From Spirochaetales bacterium Spiro_09 (GTDB lineage Bacteria > Spirochaetota > Spirochaetia > Treponematales > Treponemataceae), in contig LVBK01000022.1 in the NCBI GenBank assembly GCA_001604385.1, positions 1 through 61,903 of the forward strand: a stretch of 61,903 nucleotides of DNA, written 5' to 3'. Shown here in pieces: positions 36,029 through 44,339 of the stretch (within the stretch, counting starts at the first letter, position 1; every line of letters starts with the position of its first letter). The position numbers and the translations under genes are program-made. Under the pieces are notes generated by a model that made no database searches, was not told the origin of the DNA, and saw only the letters and a list, made by a program, of their open reading frames with translations.

Positions 36029-37676
36029 TTTTTACCGCTTCCTTTTTTTTGCGGATACGGACTGCCTCAAGACATTCGCGGACGAAGATAAGCACGGACA
36101 CCCCGCGATATTCGGCTTCCTCAAGAATGATCCTGGTGTTTTCCTCGATCATATTCGGTTTTGCCTCGATAACGCGCACGTGAGAGGGGTCAACCCCGAT
36201 ACCCAACACCGCCTTTTCGAGCTGGTTTGACGGCAGCATAGTCGGCTGACAGCCGGTCATCGCGACAATCGAATTGTCAAGGATGATGACGGTCATCGGC
36301 GTGTTTGAGGAAACGGCGTCGACCAGACCGGTCAGGCCGGAATGAAGGAAGGTTGAGTCCCCTATGACGCCGAAGGTGTATTTGTACCCGGCGTCTGAAG
36401 CACCGCGGGCCATGCCGATTGACGCGCCCATACACACAATTGTTTCAATTGCCTTGAGCGGGGCGACCGCGCCCAGGGCATAACAGCCTATGTCGGCAGC
36501 AACAACGGTGGACACAGCGCCTTCCCGCTCATTAAGAATAGCCACTGCCTGATTGAGGGCGGTATACGAATCATGATGGGGGCAGCCCTTGCACAGCTGG
36601 GGTGGGCGCGCGGGCAACTCGGGAATTCCGCGACCATCCTGCACGCTGGTGCGGACTGGCAAGCCCAAGGCCTTGCGGACCGAATCGGGATTCAGTTCGC
36701 CCGCACGGGGCAGAAGACCGTCAAATTTTCCGGTTATCCGGTTCTTGCCCGGAACAAGACCGCGAAGCTGCTTTTCAATGAAGGGCATGCCTTCTTCTAT
36801 GACGAGAATGGTTTCCGCACTGTCTGCCAGTTTCCGTATGGAATCCACCGGAAGCGGCATGGTTGCAACGTGCAACATGGACGGCACGCCTGCATCGCCG
36901 CACATATCGGCGAAATCGGCCCGATTTTCCTCGAAATAGTTTTTTCCCAGACCGCTGGTAATAATAGCTATATCGCTGCGCCGGGGATTCAGCGTCAGGG
37001 TATTTCGGGTATAGGCGGTTGACCACGCAAGGAGACCGTCCTGTTTGTGAATCATCTTTTCGTAATTTTTGCGGGCAAGGGCGGGAAGAAGCATCCAGTC
37101 GGAAGCGCTCCCCTTGGCCAGGGTGTTTTCCGCTCGGGCAGTCGGCGAAACGCGTACAAGAGCCCGGGAATGGGAAAGACGGGTAACGAGGCGCATAATG
37201 ACGGGCACCTGGAATCGCTCGGAAACCTCAAAGGCTTCACCCATCATTTCGTAGGCTTCCTGTTGATTGATCGGCTCAAACAGGGGAACCATGGCAAAGT
37301 CGGCGTAAAAACGGGTATCCTGCTCTCCCTGGCTCGAATGCATGGACGGATCATCTGCCACGACACAGATCAAGCCACCCTTGATCTGGCACAGCGACGA
37401 ATTCATGAAAGGATCTGCCGCGACATTGAGGCCAACGTGTTTCATGGTAACGATGGACCGTTTGCCGGAAAACGAAACGCCCAGCGCGTTTTCATAGGCG
37501 GTCTTTTCGTTCGCGCACCAACGGGCTACGGGCCCGCCGGAGCGTTCATAGGTGTCGACCAGATATTCAAGAATTTCAGTGGAAGGCGTGCCAGGATAAC
37601 CGAAACTTGCCGAAACACCGGCATGAAGCGCACCGAGTGCGATCGCCTCATCTCCCAATAACACCATTTCTTTCAT
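36021..37676 (-). CDS. iorA: Indolepyruvate ferredoxin oxidoreductase, alpha subunit, short form
   Basis: Large subunit of the aryl-pyruvate oxidoreductase, 551 residues. The N-terminal pyrimidine-binding domain has FGYPGTPSTEI (about 25-35) and MKHVGLNVAADPFM. The CKGCPHHDSY segment (about 362) and the TPP-binding motif GDSTFLHSGLTGL (about 436) are intact. The usual C-terminal ferredoxin-type domain with two 4Fe-4S motifs is absent: the protein ends at RIRKKKEAVKNV. Electrons would thus leave by another route. GGAG lies before the ATG, and a 45-codon frame overlaps that ATG. Cotranscribed with pepF. Confidence 0.9.
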   Translation of the reverse strand: MKEMVLLGDEAIALGALHAGVSASFGYPGTPSTEILEYLVDTYERSGGPVARWCANEKTAYENALGVSFSGKRSIVTMKHVGLNVAADPFMNSSLCQIKGGLICVVADDPSMHSSQGEQDTRFYADFAMVPLFEPINQQEAYEMMGEAFEVSERFQVPVIMRLVTRLSHSRALVRVSPTARAENTLAKGSASDWMLLPALARKNYEKMIHKQDGLLAWSTAYTRNTLTLNPRRSDIAIITSGLGKNYFEENRADFADMCGDAGVPSMLHVATMPLPVDSIRKLADSAETILVIEEGMPFIEKQLRGLVPGKNRITGKFDGLLPRAGELNPDSVRKALGLPVRTSVQDGRGIPELPARPPQLCKGCPHHDSYTALNQAVAILNEREGAVSTVVAADIGCYALGAVAPLKAIETIVCMGASIGMARGASDAGYKYTFGVIGDSTFLHSGLTGLVDAVSSNTPMTVIILDNSIVAMTGCQPTMLPSNQLEKAVLGIGVDPSHVRVIEAKPNMIEENTRIILEEAEYRGVSVLIFVRECLEAVRIRKKKEAVKNV

Positions 37677-37810
37677 GTACGTACTCCAGGATTAATTACC
37701 GTCCGGCAAGCGGTTGACACAGGCTTGTGGAGCTTTGTCGGAAGCATGCCGAAGGCTATATCAGGCTGCAAGCAGGTGCCCGCGCATGGCGCCGGGATGC
37801 AATGCAGCAT
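37673..37810 (-). CDS. Possible 45-residue upstream ORF of iorA
   Basis: A frame of 45 codons plus stop, beginning 12 nt after TATACT (37828-37823) and ending with TGA overlapping the iorA ATG as ATGA. The peptide has four Cys (residues 4, 9, 13 and 35) and little else of note. No Shine-Dalgarno precedes it, as in leaderless genes nearby. It may be a leader peptide coupling translation to iorA, or the stretch may be an untranslated leader of about 140 nt. No homologue is known to me. Confidence 0.4.
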   Translation of the reverse strand: MLHCIPAPCAGTCLQPDIAFGMLPTKLHKPVSTACRTVINPGVRT

Positions 37811-37822
37811 GTGGTGGAGCAC

Positions 37823-37828
37823 AGTATA
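37823..37828 (-). promoter_or_regulatory. Promoter of the iorA operon
   Basis: TATACT on the minus strand, with a TTACAC-like -35 18 bp upstream. It would give a leader of about 140 nt before iorA, or about 5 nt before the upstream ORF at 37810. Confidence 0.55.
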
Positions 37829-37876
37829 TACCGGTTTTAATAAAATGTGTAAGAAGACTGAAACAATTTAGTAAAA

Positions 37877-38995
37877 CTACAGGCTGAAAATAAGTTCCGT
37901 TACCAGAAGATCGCCTGCAAGCGTTTTTCGGGCAGCATCCAGGGCCGCCCACTCGCTATTTCCGCTGTGGCGATGACGGACCTCGGTACTCATAATCCGC
38001 TCGCCGGCCGCAAAGTTCCAGGCCGACAGCGTGCATACCAGTGCAGCCTCCCACACTCCCTCTGCATTCTTCTCGAGGGATTCGATTTTGACCGTTCCGT
38101 AAATAAACCGTTGCACCGAGGAGCCGAACAAGGCTTTGGCCGCCTTTAAAAGAGCCTGTTCATCGCCCGCTGCCAGTTCTTTCTGGAAATCGGCCATGCC
38201 AATTCGGGAAAAACCGTGCTGGACCAGCGGTTTGAGCAAATAGGTCGCCGAAGGATTACCCGAGGTAATCGGTCGGCCGTTCCGGTCAAAATCAAGAACG
38301 CTGATGGTGGTAACCACAGAACGGGCTGCAGTCGCCACACGGTAGGGAAGAACAGTCTCCGGAAGGGGAGTGAAACCCTGCGGCAGAGACTGGAACTGTT
38401 CCGGTACGAAAATGGTCAGGCTTACCGAGGTATTCGCCGAACGCTCGGGAGTCGGCGGAACAAAACTGACCACACCGTCCTGATCGGACAACTGCTTCCA
38501 GACTGTCTCGCCTCCGACAGATACTATACATTCAACGCCTGCAACCGGCTTTATCCCGTCAGTACCCTCAAATACCAGACGGACACTGAACGGGGAGGAG
38601 AAGTTTTTCCCGACCCTGGTTTCGGCAGGAGCCGACATAGTTTCAAGGGTAAGACCACCAGCCATACGATTCCAGGAACTGGCAAGTGCGGCCTGAAAAT
38701 CGGCGGGTACACTTTCCAGACGAGAGAAATAGCGCTCATGAAGCTGGAAAAAAACAGGCAGGGCCGCAGAAATCCGGCCTTCGGATATGGCTTCATCAAG
38801 GGCATGGACTTCTTTTCTCGAACCCTCCGGCCAGGAATCGGAAGGGGCCGAACGCCCGCCCGGTTTTGCCGGAGCAGTGGCCCTTTGTGGACGAACATCA
38901 TCCTGTTCTGAAGCACCAGAGCCGAACCGGGAAGGAAGCGCCGCACATGAAGAAAAAATACCTATTGCCATGATGATCAATATAGAGCGAAACAT
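37877..38995 (-). CDS. Predicted lipoprotein, function unknown
   Basis: A 372-residue exported protein. The signal peptide ends in a lipobox (IFSSC, Cys about residue 17). The next stretch (about 20-60) is Pro, Gly and Ser-rich and looks like a linker. The C-terminal half (about 215-372) has alternating strands and helices: VTTISVLDFDRNGRPITSG, SVQRFIYGTVKI and WAALDAARKTLAGDLL, like lipoproteins with an LPP20/FlgT-type fold. GAGG lies 6-9 bases before the ATG at 38995. No activity can be named. It lies upstream of the ior operon on the same strand, 66 bp from that operon's leader. Confidence 0.6.
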   Translation of the reverse strand: MFRSILIIMAIGIFSSCAALPSRFGSGASEQDDVRPQRATAPAKPGGRSAPSDSWPEGSRKEVHALDEAISEGRISAALPVFFQLHERYFSRLESVPADFQAALASSWNRMAGGLTLETMSAPAETRVGKNFSSPFSVRLVFEGTDGIKPVAGVECIVSVGGETVWKQLSDQDGVVSFVPPTPERSANTSVSLTIFVPEQFQSLPQGFTPLPETVLPYRVATAARSVVTTISVLDFDRNGRPITSGNPSATYLLKPLVQHGFSRIGMADFQKELAAGDEQALLKAAKALFGSSVQRFIYGTVKIESLEKNAEGVWEAALVCTLSAWNFAAGERIMSTEVRHRHSGNSEWAALDAARKTLAGDLLVTELIFSL

Positions 38996-39098
38996 GAAAT
39001 ACCTCGTTTAGAAATGTATGGTAGCACAAAATCTCCAGATCATCCAGAAAAAGGACCCGGTTTGACAAGACCCCCTGTACAGGTAACAACCACAGGGA

Positions 39099-39104
39099 TA
39101 CAAT
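39099..39104 (+). promoter_or_regulatory. -10 box of alr (leaderless)
   Basis: TACAAT, with TGTACA (39076-39081) 17 bp upstream. Only 5 nt separate the box from the ATG at 39110. No Shine-Dalgarno is present. Confidence 0.6.
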
Positions 39105-39109
39105 AGCAT

Positions 39110-40252
39110 ATGCGGGCAACTCGAGCTATCATACATCTGGACAATCTCTCACAAAACATTTCACGGATAAAAAAAGCGGTACACGAAAAAGTAACGGTTT
39201 GCATACCGGTTAAGGCCGATGCCTACGGTCACGGAGCGATACCGGTCGCAAAAACTGCCCTGGAGGCCGGCGCAGATTGCCTCGCTGTCGCGACGGCCGA
39301 TGAGGGAATCGAACTCCGAAAGGCGGGAATAGACTGCATCATTTTGGTCCTGGGAATCGGATTGCCGGAGGAAATACCGCTTATTGTCGGTTATGGCCTC
39401 ACGCCCATGATTACCGACCGGGAAGTGGTCGCTGCGTTACAGCTTGAATCCGCCCTGCAGGGCAGAAGGACGTCCTGTCACCTGAAAGTCGACACCGGGA
39501 TGGGCCGCATCGGCTGTCTTCCGGAAGAAGCCGCCGACCTTGCCGCTGAAATTTGCCGGAACCGGAACCTTGTGCTGTCCGGAACCGCGACACATCTTTC
39601 GGTTTCAGATTCACCCCTGCAAGATGACGAACACTATACGACCACCCAGCTTGCGCGTTTTACCCAAGCCCTGGAACACATACGGGCGGCAGGCATCGAT
39701 CCGGGACTGGTGCATGCCTCAAATTCCGGTGCGATCATTTCCCGTCCCGACGCTCATTTCGACATGATCAGGCCCGGCATCCTGGTATACGGGTATCAAC
39801 CCTCTGCGGACTGCCCGACTCGCATTCCGGTTACGCCGGTCATGGAGCTGGAAACGCGGCTCGTTTCAGTCCGTTCACTTCGCGCAGGCTCCGCAGTATC
39901 ATACGGCAGAACCTGGGTTGCAGGACAGGATACCGTTATCGGCACATTGCCGATCGGCTACGCTGACGGGCTTCACCGGAACCTGTCACCCGGTTTGAAG
40001 GTGGAAATTTGCGGGGACACCTATCCGGTTGTCGGCCGGATATGTATGGATCAGTGCATGGTAGACCTTGGTCCTCATTCTCGTATCAAGCGGTGGGAAA
40101 AAGTGACCATTTTCGGACCGGGTCTGGTTTCTGCCTCCGATGTCGCCAGGGTGGCGGGAACAATACCATACGAAATTACCTGTGCCATCAATAACCGCCG
40201 GGTTCCCCGGGTCTACACGGGAACACCCGCTTACACAGCGGAAAAGCGGTAA
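39110..40252 (+). CDS. alr: Alanine racemase
   Basis: PLP enzyme that interconverts L- and D-alanine for peptidoglycan. The 380 residues include the PLP lysine in CIPVKADAYGHGAI (about residue 35), HLKVDTGMGRIG (about 125-136), the catalytic Tyr in SYGRTWV (about 264) and VGRICMDQCMVDL (about 306). The start at 39110 is the only one that retains the family N-terminus. The 3' end overlaps the convergent mutarotase-like gene by 22 bp. Confidence 0.95.
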   Translation: MRATRAIIHLDNLSQNISRIKKAVHEKVTVCIPVKADAYGHGAIPVAKTALEAGADCLAVATADEGIELRKAGIDCIILVLGIGLPEEIPLIVGYGLTPMITDREVVAALQLESALQGRRTSCHLKVDTGMGRIGCLPEEAADLAAEICRNRNLVLSGTATHLSVSDSPLQDDEHYTTTQLARFTQALEHIRAAGIDPGLVHASNSGAIISRPDAHFDMIRPGILVYGYQPSADCPTRIPVTPVMELETRLVSVRSLRAGSAVSYGRTWVAGQDTVIGTLPIGYADGLHRNLSPGLKVEICGDTYPVVGRICMDQCMVDLGPHSRIKRWEKVTIFGPGLVSASDVARVAGTIPYEITCAINNRRVPRVYTGTPAYTAEKR

Positions 40253-41130
40253 CGACGAGTCCAGCTCACAATATCGCCGCTTTCCACCCGGAAAGAATAA
40301 AACAGCTCGGGACTGACAACCGATGACCAACCCCACACGGCAACTTTGGACGGAAGGAAGGAACCTTCTTCGCTGATACTGACTGCAGCCCTTTTATGTA
40401 CAAGACGCCACTGCGAGCGAAGGCCGTCTTCCTCACGAATGCCTTCGGATACAGTACCCAGGTAGAACTGCTTTCTGGTCCGTCGCGTAAACCGTACATC
40501 CGGGCCTTCTAGGGCCATAATACCGTCAGGATCGTTTATTTCCGAGAATCGTTCAGGCTTTAAAACCCAGGGGAAGGACAACACATATCCATCCCCCATC
40601 GGCCTTTTACCGATACACAGAAAATTATGAACATATTCGTCCGTTCCGATCGGCTTTTCACCGCAGTTTTCCAGTCGGTACGAGATAACGAAACCGTCAT
40701 CTTCAAGGCTCACTTTTTTTTCATACTCATAGGCATAGCCATTGCGAGGTCCGGAAACACAGGTAAAGACCGCCTCCTTTTCCGATACCTGCTCTGCGGT
40801 AAAGGAAAGAGGATCCAGCTCGTACCGGGTATAAAAAAAGTAGGGTTTGTCATCCTTTTTCAGCCAGCCTGTACCGATTTTCGGAAACCACTGGCCAACG
40901 GAACATTCGTCATACCCGACCGGAGTATGTATACCGAATTCGTTATGCAATCCGCGGCCAAAAAACCGTGGATTCCGGCTGAAAAAGGGCTTTTCCTGTC
41001 CGAGGGTTTCAATACCCTGAAAGCGTGCCGACACAATTGTTCCGTTCCAGTCGAAACGGCTTCCCCGGTACACTTCGCCGGCTTTTTCAATTCGTACCCG
41101 CAATGAGCGGTTTTTCAGTATCAGGGCCAT
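40231..41130 (-). CDS. Galactose mutarotase-like protein
   Basis: A 299-residue protein of the galactose mutarotase-like (aldose 1-epimerase) superfamily, which binds or interconverts sugar anomers. The likely catalytic His lies in GTDEYVHNFLCIG (about 169-175) and another in GRGLHNEFGIHTP (about 58-70). The ending ELFYSFRVESGD is also typical. No signal peptide is present. Its ATG shares one base with the DUF4954 stop (TGATG), so the two are translationally coupled and probably act on the same compound. The exact sugar is unknown. Confidence 0.75.
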   Translation of the reverse strand: MALILKNRSLRVRIEKAGEVYRGSRFDWNGTIVSARFQGIETLGQEKPFFSRNPRFFGRGLHNEFGIHTPVGYDECSVGQWFPKIGTGWLKKDDKPYFFYTRYELDPLSFTAEQVSEKEAVFTCVSGPRNGYAYEYEKKVSLEDDGFVISYRLENCGEKPIGTDEYVHNFLCIGKRPMGDGYVLSFPWVLKPERFSEINDPDGIMALEGPDVRFTRRTRKQFYLGTVSEGIREEDGLRSQWRLVHKRAAVSISEEGSFLPSKVAVWGWSSVVSPELFYSFRVESGDIVSWTRRYRFSAV

Positions 41131-43325
41131 CAGGCACGCACCTTGTCGATCATTTCATGAAAGAGCCGCGTTTCTTCGGCAGCCGTCTTAATGAAGGAGT
41201 TATCCTCAACCTTGCCCAGCACCGCGTCACGTTCATCATCATTACGGTACGTAATGCTGCGGTAATGATTGGTATAGTCCTTTTTCTTGGTCACATACAC
41301 CTGCTCCTCGATGTATGAGCGGATCTCCAGCGAACGATCAAGAAGAGAATTCCACCGGTCAGGGGAAATTACCGGTTCTCCGGTAATGAAACACAATACA
41401 GCCCAGGCATTTTCAGCCCTATCGCGGGGATACATGGTCCACCAGGCCTCATACTGCGCGTGTATGTCCTGCCAGTTGGTAACCAGGCCGGTACGGATTG
41501 CGGCCCGCAATGAATCAACCTTGGACGAAGGAACAAGCTGGCCTCCCATATTTACCCAGTCAAAACTGACGTGAGCGGGGATCTGGGCAGCAAAATAGTC
41601 ATAGTGAATTCCGTAGGTAGAAAGATACGAGGCAATGGATTTGACACCATAGAAAAGAAGCATATCGCGGTAGGCATGCCATGAGTGGACCACCTTCAAA
41701 ATCCGCACATCCCGTGTTGATCGCTCCATGAGCTCTCCCCGGACAAAAAGCCCTTCGACCGCGTCCGGCGTTCCGGTAATCAATGCGCGGCCCTTCTCTT
41801 CCAGAATGGAGTCCGAGGGAAGATTGTCTCCGTCGTGTTCTGCGACATACCAGGCCTTCCCCGTCCAGCGCTCGAGCAAGCGAAGGGCGGTAAGTATCTC
41901 TGCTACCGTATCGGGCGCTAGGTGATCCGTCTCGATGTGTTGCACAATCGTTTTCCGCTTGTCCCGCGTCCGGTATTTCCAGCTGTTCCGCTCAAGGGCA
42001 TACATATTGTACATCCAGTAGTATGCGGGCATGACGGACAGGGTATCGGTTTTCCGGTTTTCAAAAACCATACTGAACGGAAACATAATGTCCATTTCCG
42101 CCGGATAACTGCCCTTGGTCAGCAGGGTGTAGCTTGCAAAACGGCAGTTATGCTTGAGCGTACTGGACAGTCCGGGCCAAAAACCGCGACCCGCGATTAT
42201 TTCACCATCATTTCCCCTGCTGTTGTGATTCGAGCCTACTGTCGCCCCGGCGGCCATATTTGACTGGCCCATAACCAGGGTCGCGATTAAAAACGAATTA
42301 TTGTGGTGTTGCTCATGACCGGGAAATACCAGATTGTTCAGCACCTCGCAGCAGGAAATGGTGGAATTGTCGCCCAAAATGGAATGGATCAAACGGGCTC
42401 CATACTTCAAGTTGGAATTGTTACCCATAACAAAACGTACTGCCTTGACGCCATAAAAAATATGACACCCGTATCCAATAATTCCATTGACGAGCTCGAC
42501 CCCCTCCCCAATCTGGGTTTGTTCCTCCGGACCTGACTTGATGGTCAGATTTTTGAGCTTGTTCGCGCCCTTGACGTACGATGAAGGTCCGAAACGCACA
42601 TCCTTGATTACCTGGCAACTTTTAATGACGGAAAAGGAACCAACCTCTCCATAATAACCCCGGGACGGATCAACCGATTCCTGCGTAATTTCCTTCAACC
42701 GGTCCATCAATACCTGATCATCACGATATATTGACCACAGATAGGCATCAGCGCAAATCATATCGGCAAAGGGCAAGACCGAGCGGCCTCCCGCTTCGTT
42801 GATAGGGTCGATCCACACGCGGATTGATTCGTTTTCACCATCCTTGAGAATGCCCTCGCCAAACTTTGCATGATCTGTCGTTGACATTTCGTCAATACGG
42901 CTCAGGATAACCCTGTCACGGATAATATAATGGGAGAGATAGGCACAGTCATGAATGGCGCAGTCAGAGCCGATATCGCAGGAAATTATCCTGCTATTCG
43001 TAATGCCGGCGGGAACCATGAAATCATGAAACTTCAGATACCGGGGCTCCAGCGGACCGATTCTCACCAGTCCGGCGAACAGACTGTTCTTGATAAGTGA
43101 CGGATCAAAGGGGTCCTCAACCAGAAACCGGGTCCAGTCTGTACAGGTGTTGCTGTTTTTTACCAGAACCTCTATCTCTTCGGGCAGCAGGGGACGCCAG
43201 GCATGGTTTGCCGGACTATTTTGCGTATTCCGGAAAAAATACTCGTCTTTTCCGGCTTCAAGATATTCAGGAGAAACAAAACCGTAGCCGAATTTGTCGG
43301 ACGGTACAATGACAATTTCACTCAT
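41130..43325 (-). CDS. DUF4954-type left-handed beta-helix protein
   Basis: A 731-residue protein of a family known mainly from Bacteroidetes and spirochaetes. The central part (about 100-420) has hexapeptide-like periodicity of small and hydrophobic residues ([41 protein letters not shown] and [20 protein letters not shown]), the hallmark of left-handed parallel beta-helices found in acyl- and nucleotidyltransferases. [20 protein letters not shown] (about 385-404) is a distinctive conserved-looking loop. The C-terminal 300 residues are helical. No activity is known to me. The start at 43325 is backed by TTGAAG-18 bp-TGG TATACT, 7 nt upstream. Confidence 0.8.
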   Translation of the reverse strand: MSEIVIVPSDKFGYGFVSPEYLEAGKDEYFFRNTQNSPANHAWRPLLPEEIEVLVKNSNTCTDWTRFLVEDPFDPSLIKNSLFAGLVRIGPLEPRYLKFHDFMVPAGITNSRIISCDIGSDCAIHDCAYLSHYIIRDRVILSRIDEMSTTDHAKFGEGILKDGENESIRVWIDPINEAGGRSVLPFADMICADAYLWSIYRDDQVLMDRLKEITQESVDPSRGYYGEVGSFSVIKSCQVIKDVRFGPSSYVKGANKLKNLTIKSGPEEQTQIGEGVELVNGIIGYGCHIFYGVKAVRFVMGNNSNLKYGARLIHSILGDNSTISCCEVLNNLVFPGHEQHHNNSFLIATLVMGQSNMAAGATVGSNHNSRGNDGEIIAGRGFWPGLSSTLKHNCRFASYTLLTKGSYPAEMDIMFPFSMVFENRKTDTLSVMPAYYWMYNMYALERNSWKYRTRDKRKTIVQHIETDHLAPDTVAEILTALRLLERWTGKAWYVAEHDGDNLPSDSILEEKGRALITGTPDAVEGLFVRGELMERSTRDVRILKVVHSWHAYRDMLLFYGVKSIASYLSTYGIHYDYFAAQIPAHVSFDWVNMGGQLVPSSKVDSLRAAIRTGLVTNWQDIHAQYEAWWTMYPRDRAENAWAVLCFITGEPVISPDRWNSLLDRSLEIRSYIEEQVYVTKKKDYTNHYRSITYRNDDERDAVLGKVEDNSFIKTAAEETRLFHEMIDKVRA

Positions 43326-43332
43326 ACCCCAC

Positions 43333-43376
43333 AGTATACCAGCGAATTTGCATAATCTTCAATTCCCTGCTAGTAT
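43333..43376. promoter_or_regulatory. Divergent leaderless promoters of DUF4954 and PNP genes
   Basis: Minus strand: TTGAAG, 18 bp, TATACT (43338-43333) with an upstream TGG (extended -10), then 7 nt to the ATG at 43325. Plus strand: TGC TAGTAT (43371-43376), then 7 nt to the ATG at 43384, with a weak TTGCAT 17 bp upstream. Neither start has a Shine-Dalgarno. Confidence 0.75.
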
Positions 43377-43383
43377 TCACCCT

Positions 43384-44094
43384 ATGAGTACACATATTGC
43401 AGCACAGCCGGGAGCAATCGCCGAAGCTGTCTTGTTGCCCGGCGATCCACTTCGGGCACGTTTTATTGCGGAAAAATTCCTTCAAAATCCGGTTTGTTAT
43501 AATGAAGTTCGGGGCATGTACGGGTATACCGGATCCTGGAAAGGCAAACGCGTTTCCGTCCAGGGAACGGGTATGGGTCAACCCTCCCTGTCTATCTATG
43601 TCAATGAACTTTTCAGATTCTACGATGTCAAACGGGCAATCAGGGTAGGAACCACGGGCGCAGTCCAGGAATCCACCAGACTGCGGGACATCATTATCGC
43701 CATGAGCGCATCAACAGACTCGGCAATAAACACCCACCGTTTCGGCGGCCGCCATTTTGCGCCCACGGCGAGCTTCGCCCTGGTGCAGGCGGCCTGGGAA
43801 GCAGCGCGAGCGCGCGGCATAGAACCCCTGGTCGGACCGGTCGCATCCTCCGATATCTTTTATGACGACGCGGAAAGCTGGAAGCTTTGGGCAGAGTACG
43901 GAATTCTGGGGATCGAAATGGAAGCGGCCGAACTCTATACACTGGCAGCCCGTTTCGGACGTGAAGCTCTTGCCATACTGACAGTTTCCGACCATATCGC
44001 ACAGGGAACGGCTACCACGGCCGAAGAGCGACAGACAACCTTTACCGCAATGATGGAAATAGCGCTGGACGCTGCGGTTGGTGAGGCAAAATGA
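43384..44094 (+). CDS. deoD: Purine nucleoside phosphorylase (DeoD type)
   Basis: Cleaves purine nucleosides with phosphate to the base and ribose-1-phosphate. The 236-residue cytosolic protein has [14 protein letters not shown] (about 17-30), [17 protein letters not shown] (about 89-96), [10 protein letters not shown] (about 179-188) and TVSDHI (Asp about 204), the pattern of hexameric PNPs. The start MSTHIAAQ at 43384 is preferred over an ATG 90 bases earlier, because the longer version has no family match and overlaps the divergent gene. It would process nucleosides brought in by the BMP importer. Confidence 0.93.
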   Translation: MSTHIAAQPGAIAEAVLLPGDPLRARFIAEKFLQNPVCYNEVRGMYGYTGSWKGKRVSVQGTGMGQPSLSIYVNELFRFYDVKRAIRVGTTGAVQESTRLRDIIIAMSASTDSAINTHRFGGRHFAPTASFALVQAAWEAARARGIEPLVGPVASSDIFYDDAESWKLWAEYGILGIEMEAAELYTLAARFGREALAILTVSDHIAQGTATTAEERQTTFTAMMEIALDAAVGEAK

Positions 44095-44300
44095 CCGAAC
44101 TACAACCCACCGAGGTGGAATTTACCGGAACCCGAAAAAAACGGGATAAGAGCCGGTCAAAACGCAAAATTGCGGCAATTGCTTCGATTATAATTATTGG
44201 AACGGCCCTTGCGGTATTGACCGCCATTTTAGCCTATCAGGCGTCGGTCGCTCCGCAAATTCTGGAACCGTCACCCCTGAACGCGGAAATGACGGACTGA
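44091..44300 (+). CDS. Small single-span membrane protein
   Basis: A 69-residue protein with a basic N-terminal half (about 15-26, [12 protein letters not shown]) and one transmembrane segment (about 27-50), followed by a short acidic tail. The ATG overlaps the PNP stop as ATGA with GAGG upstream, which supports translation. gnd begins 39 bp later. No family was recognised. Confidence 0.5.
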   Translation: MTELQPTEVEFTGTRKKRDKSRSKRKIAAIASIIIIGTALAVLTAILAYQASVAPQILEPSPLNAEMTD

Positions 44301-44339
44301 AAGCTCCGCTGAACCTGTCGCGGAGAAAGGAAACACGCA

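Noticed and set aside
37761-37952. 63-codon minus-strand frame overlapping the lipoprotein 3' end
   Set aside because: Crosses the iorA promoter and has no start context. The 45-codon frame in the neighbouring phase fits the promoter better.
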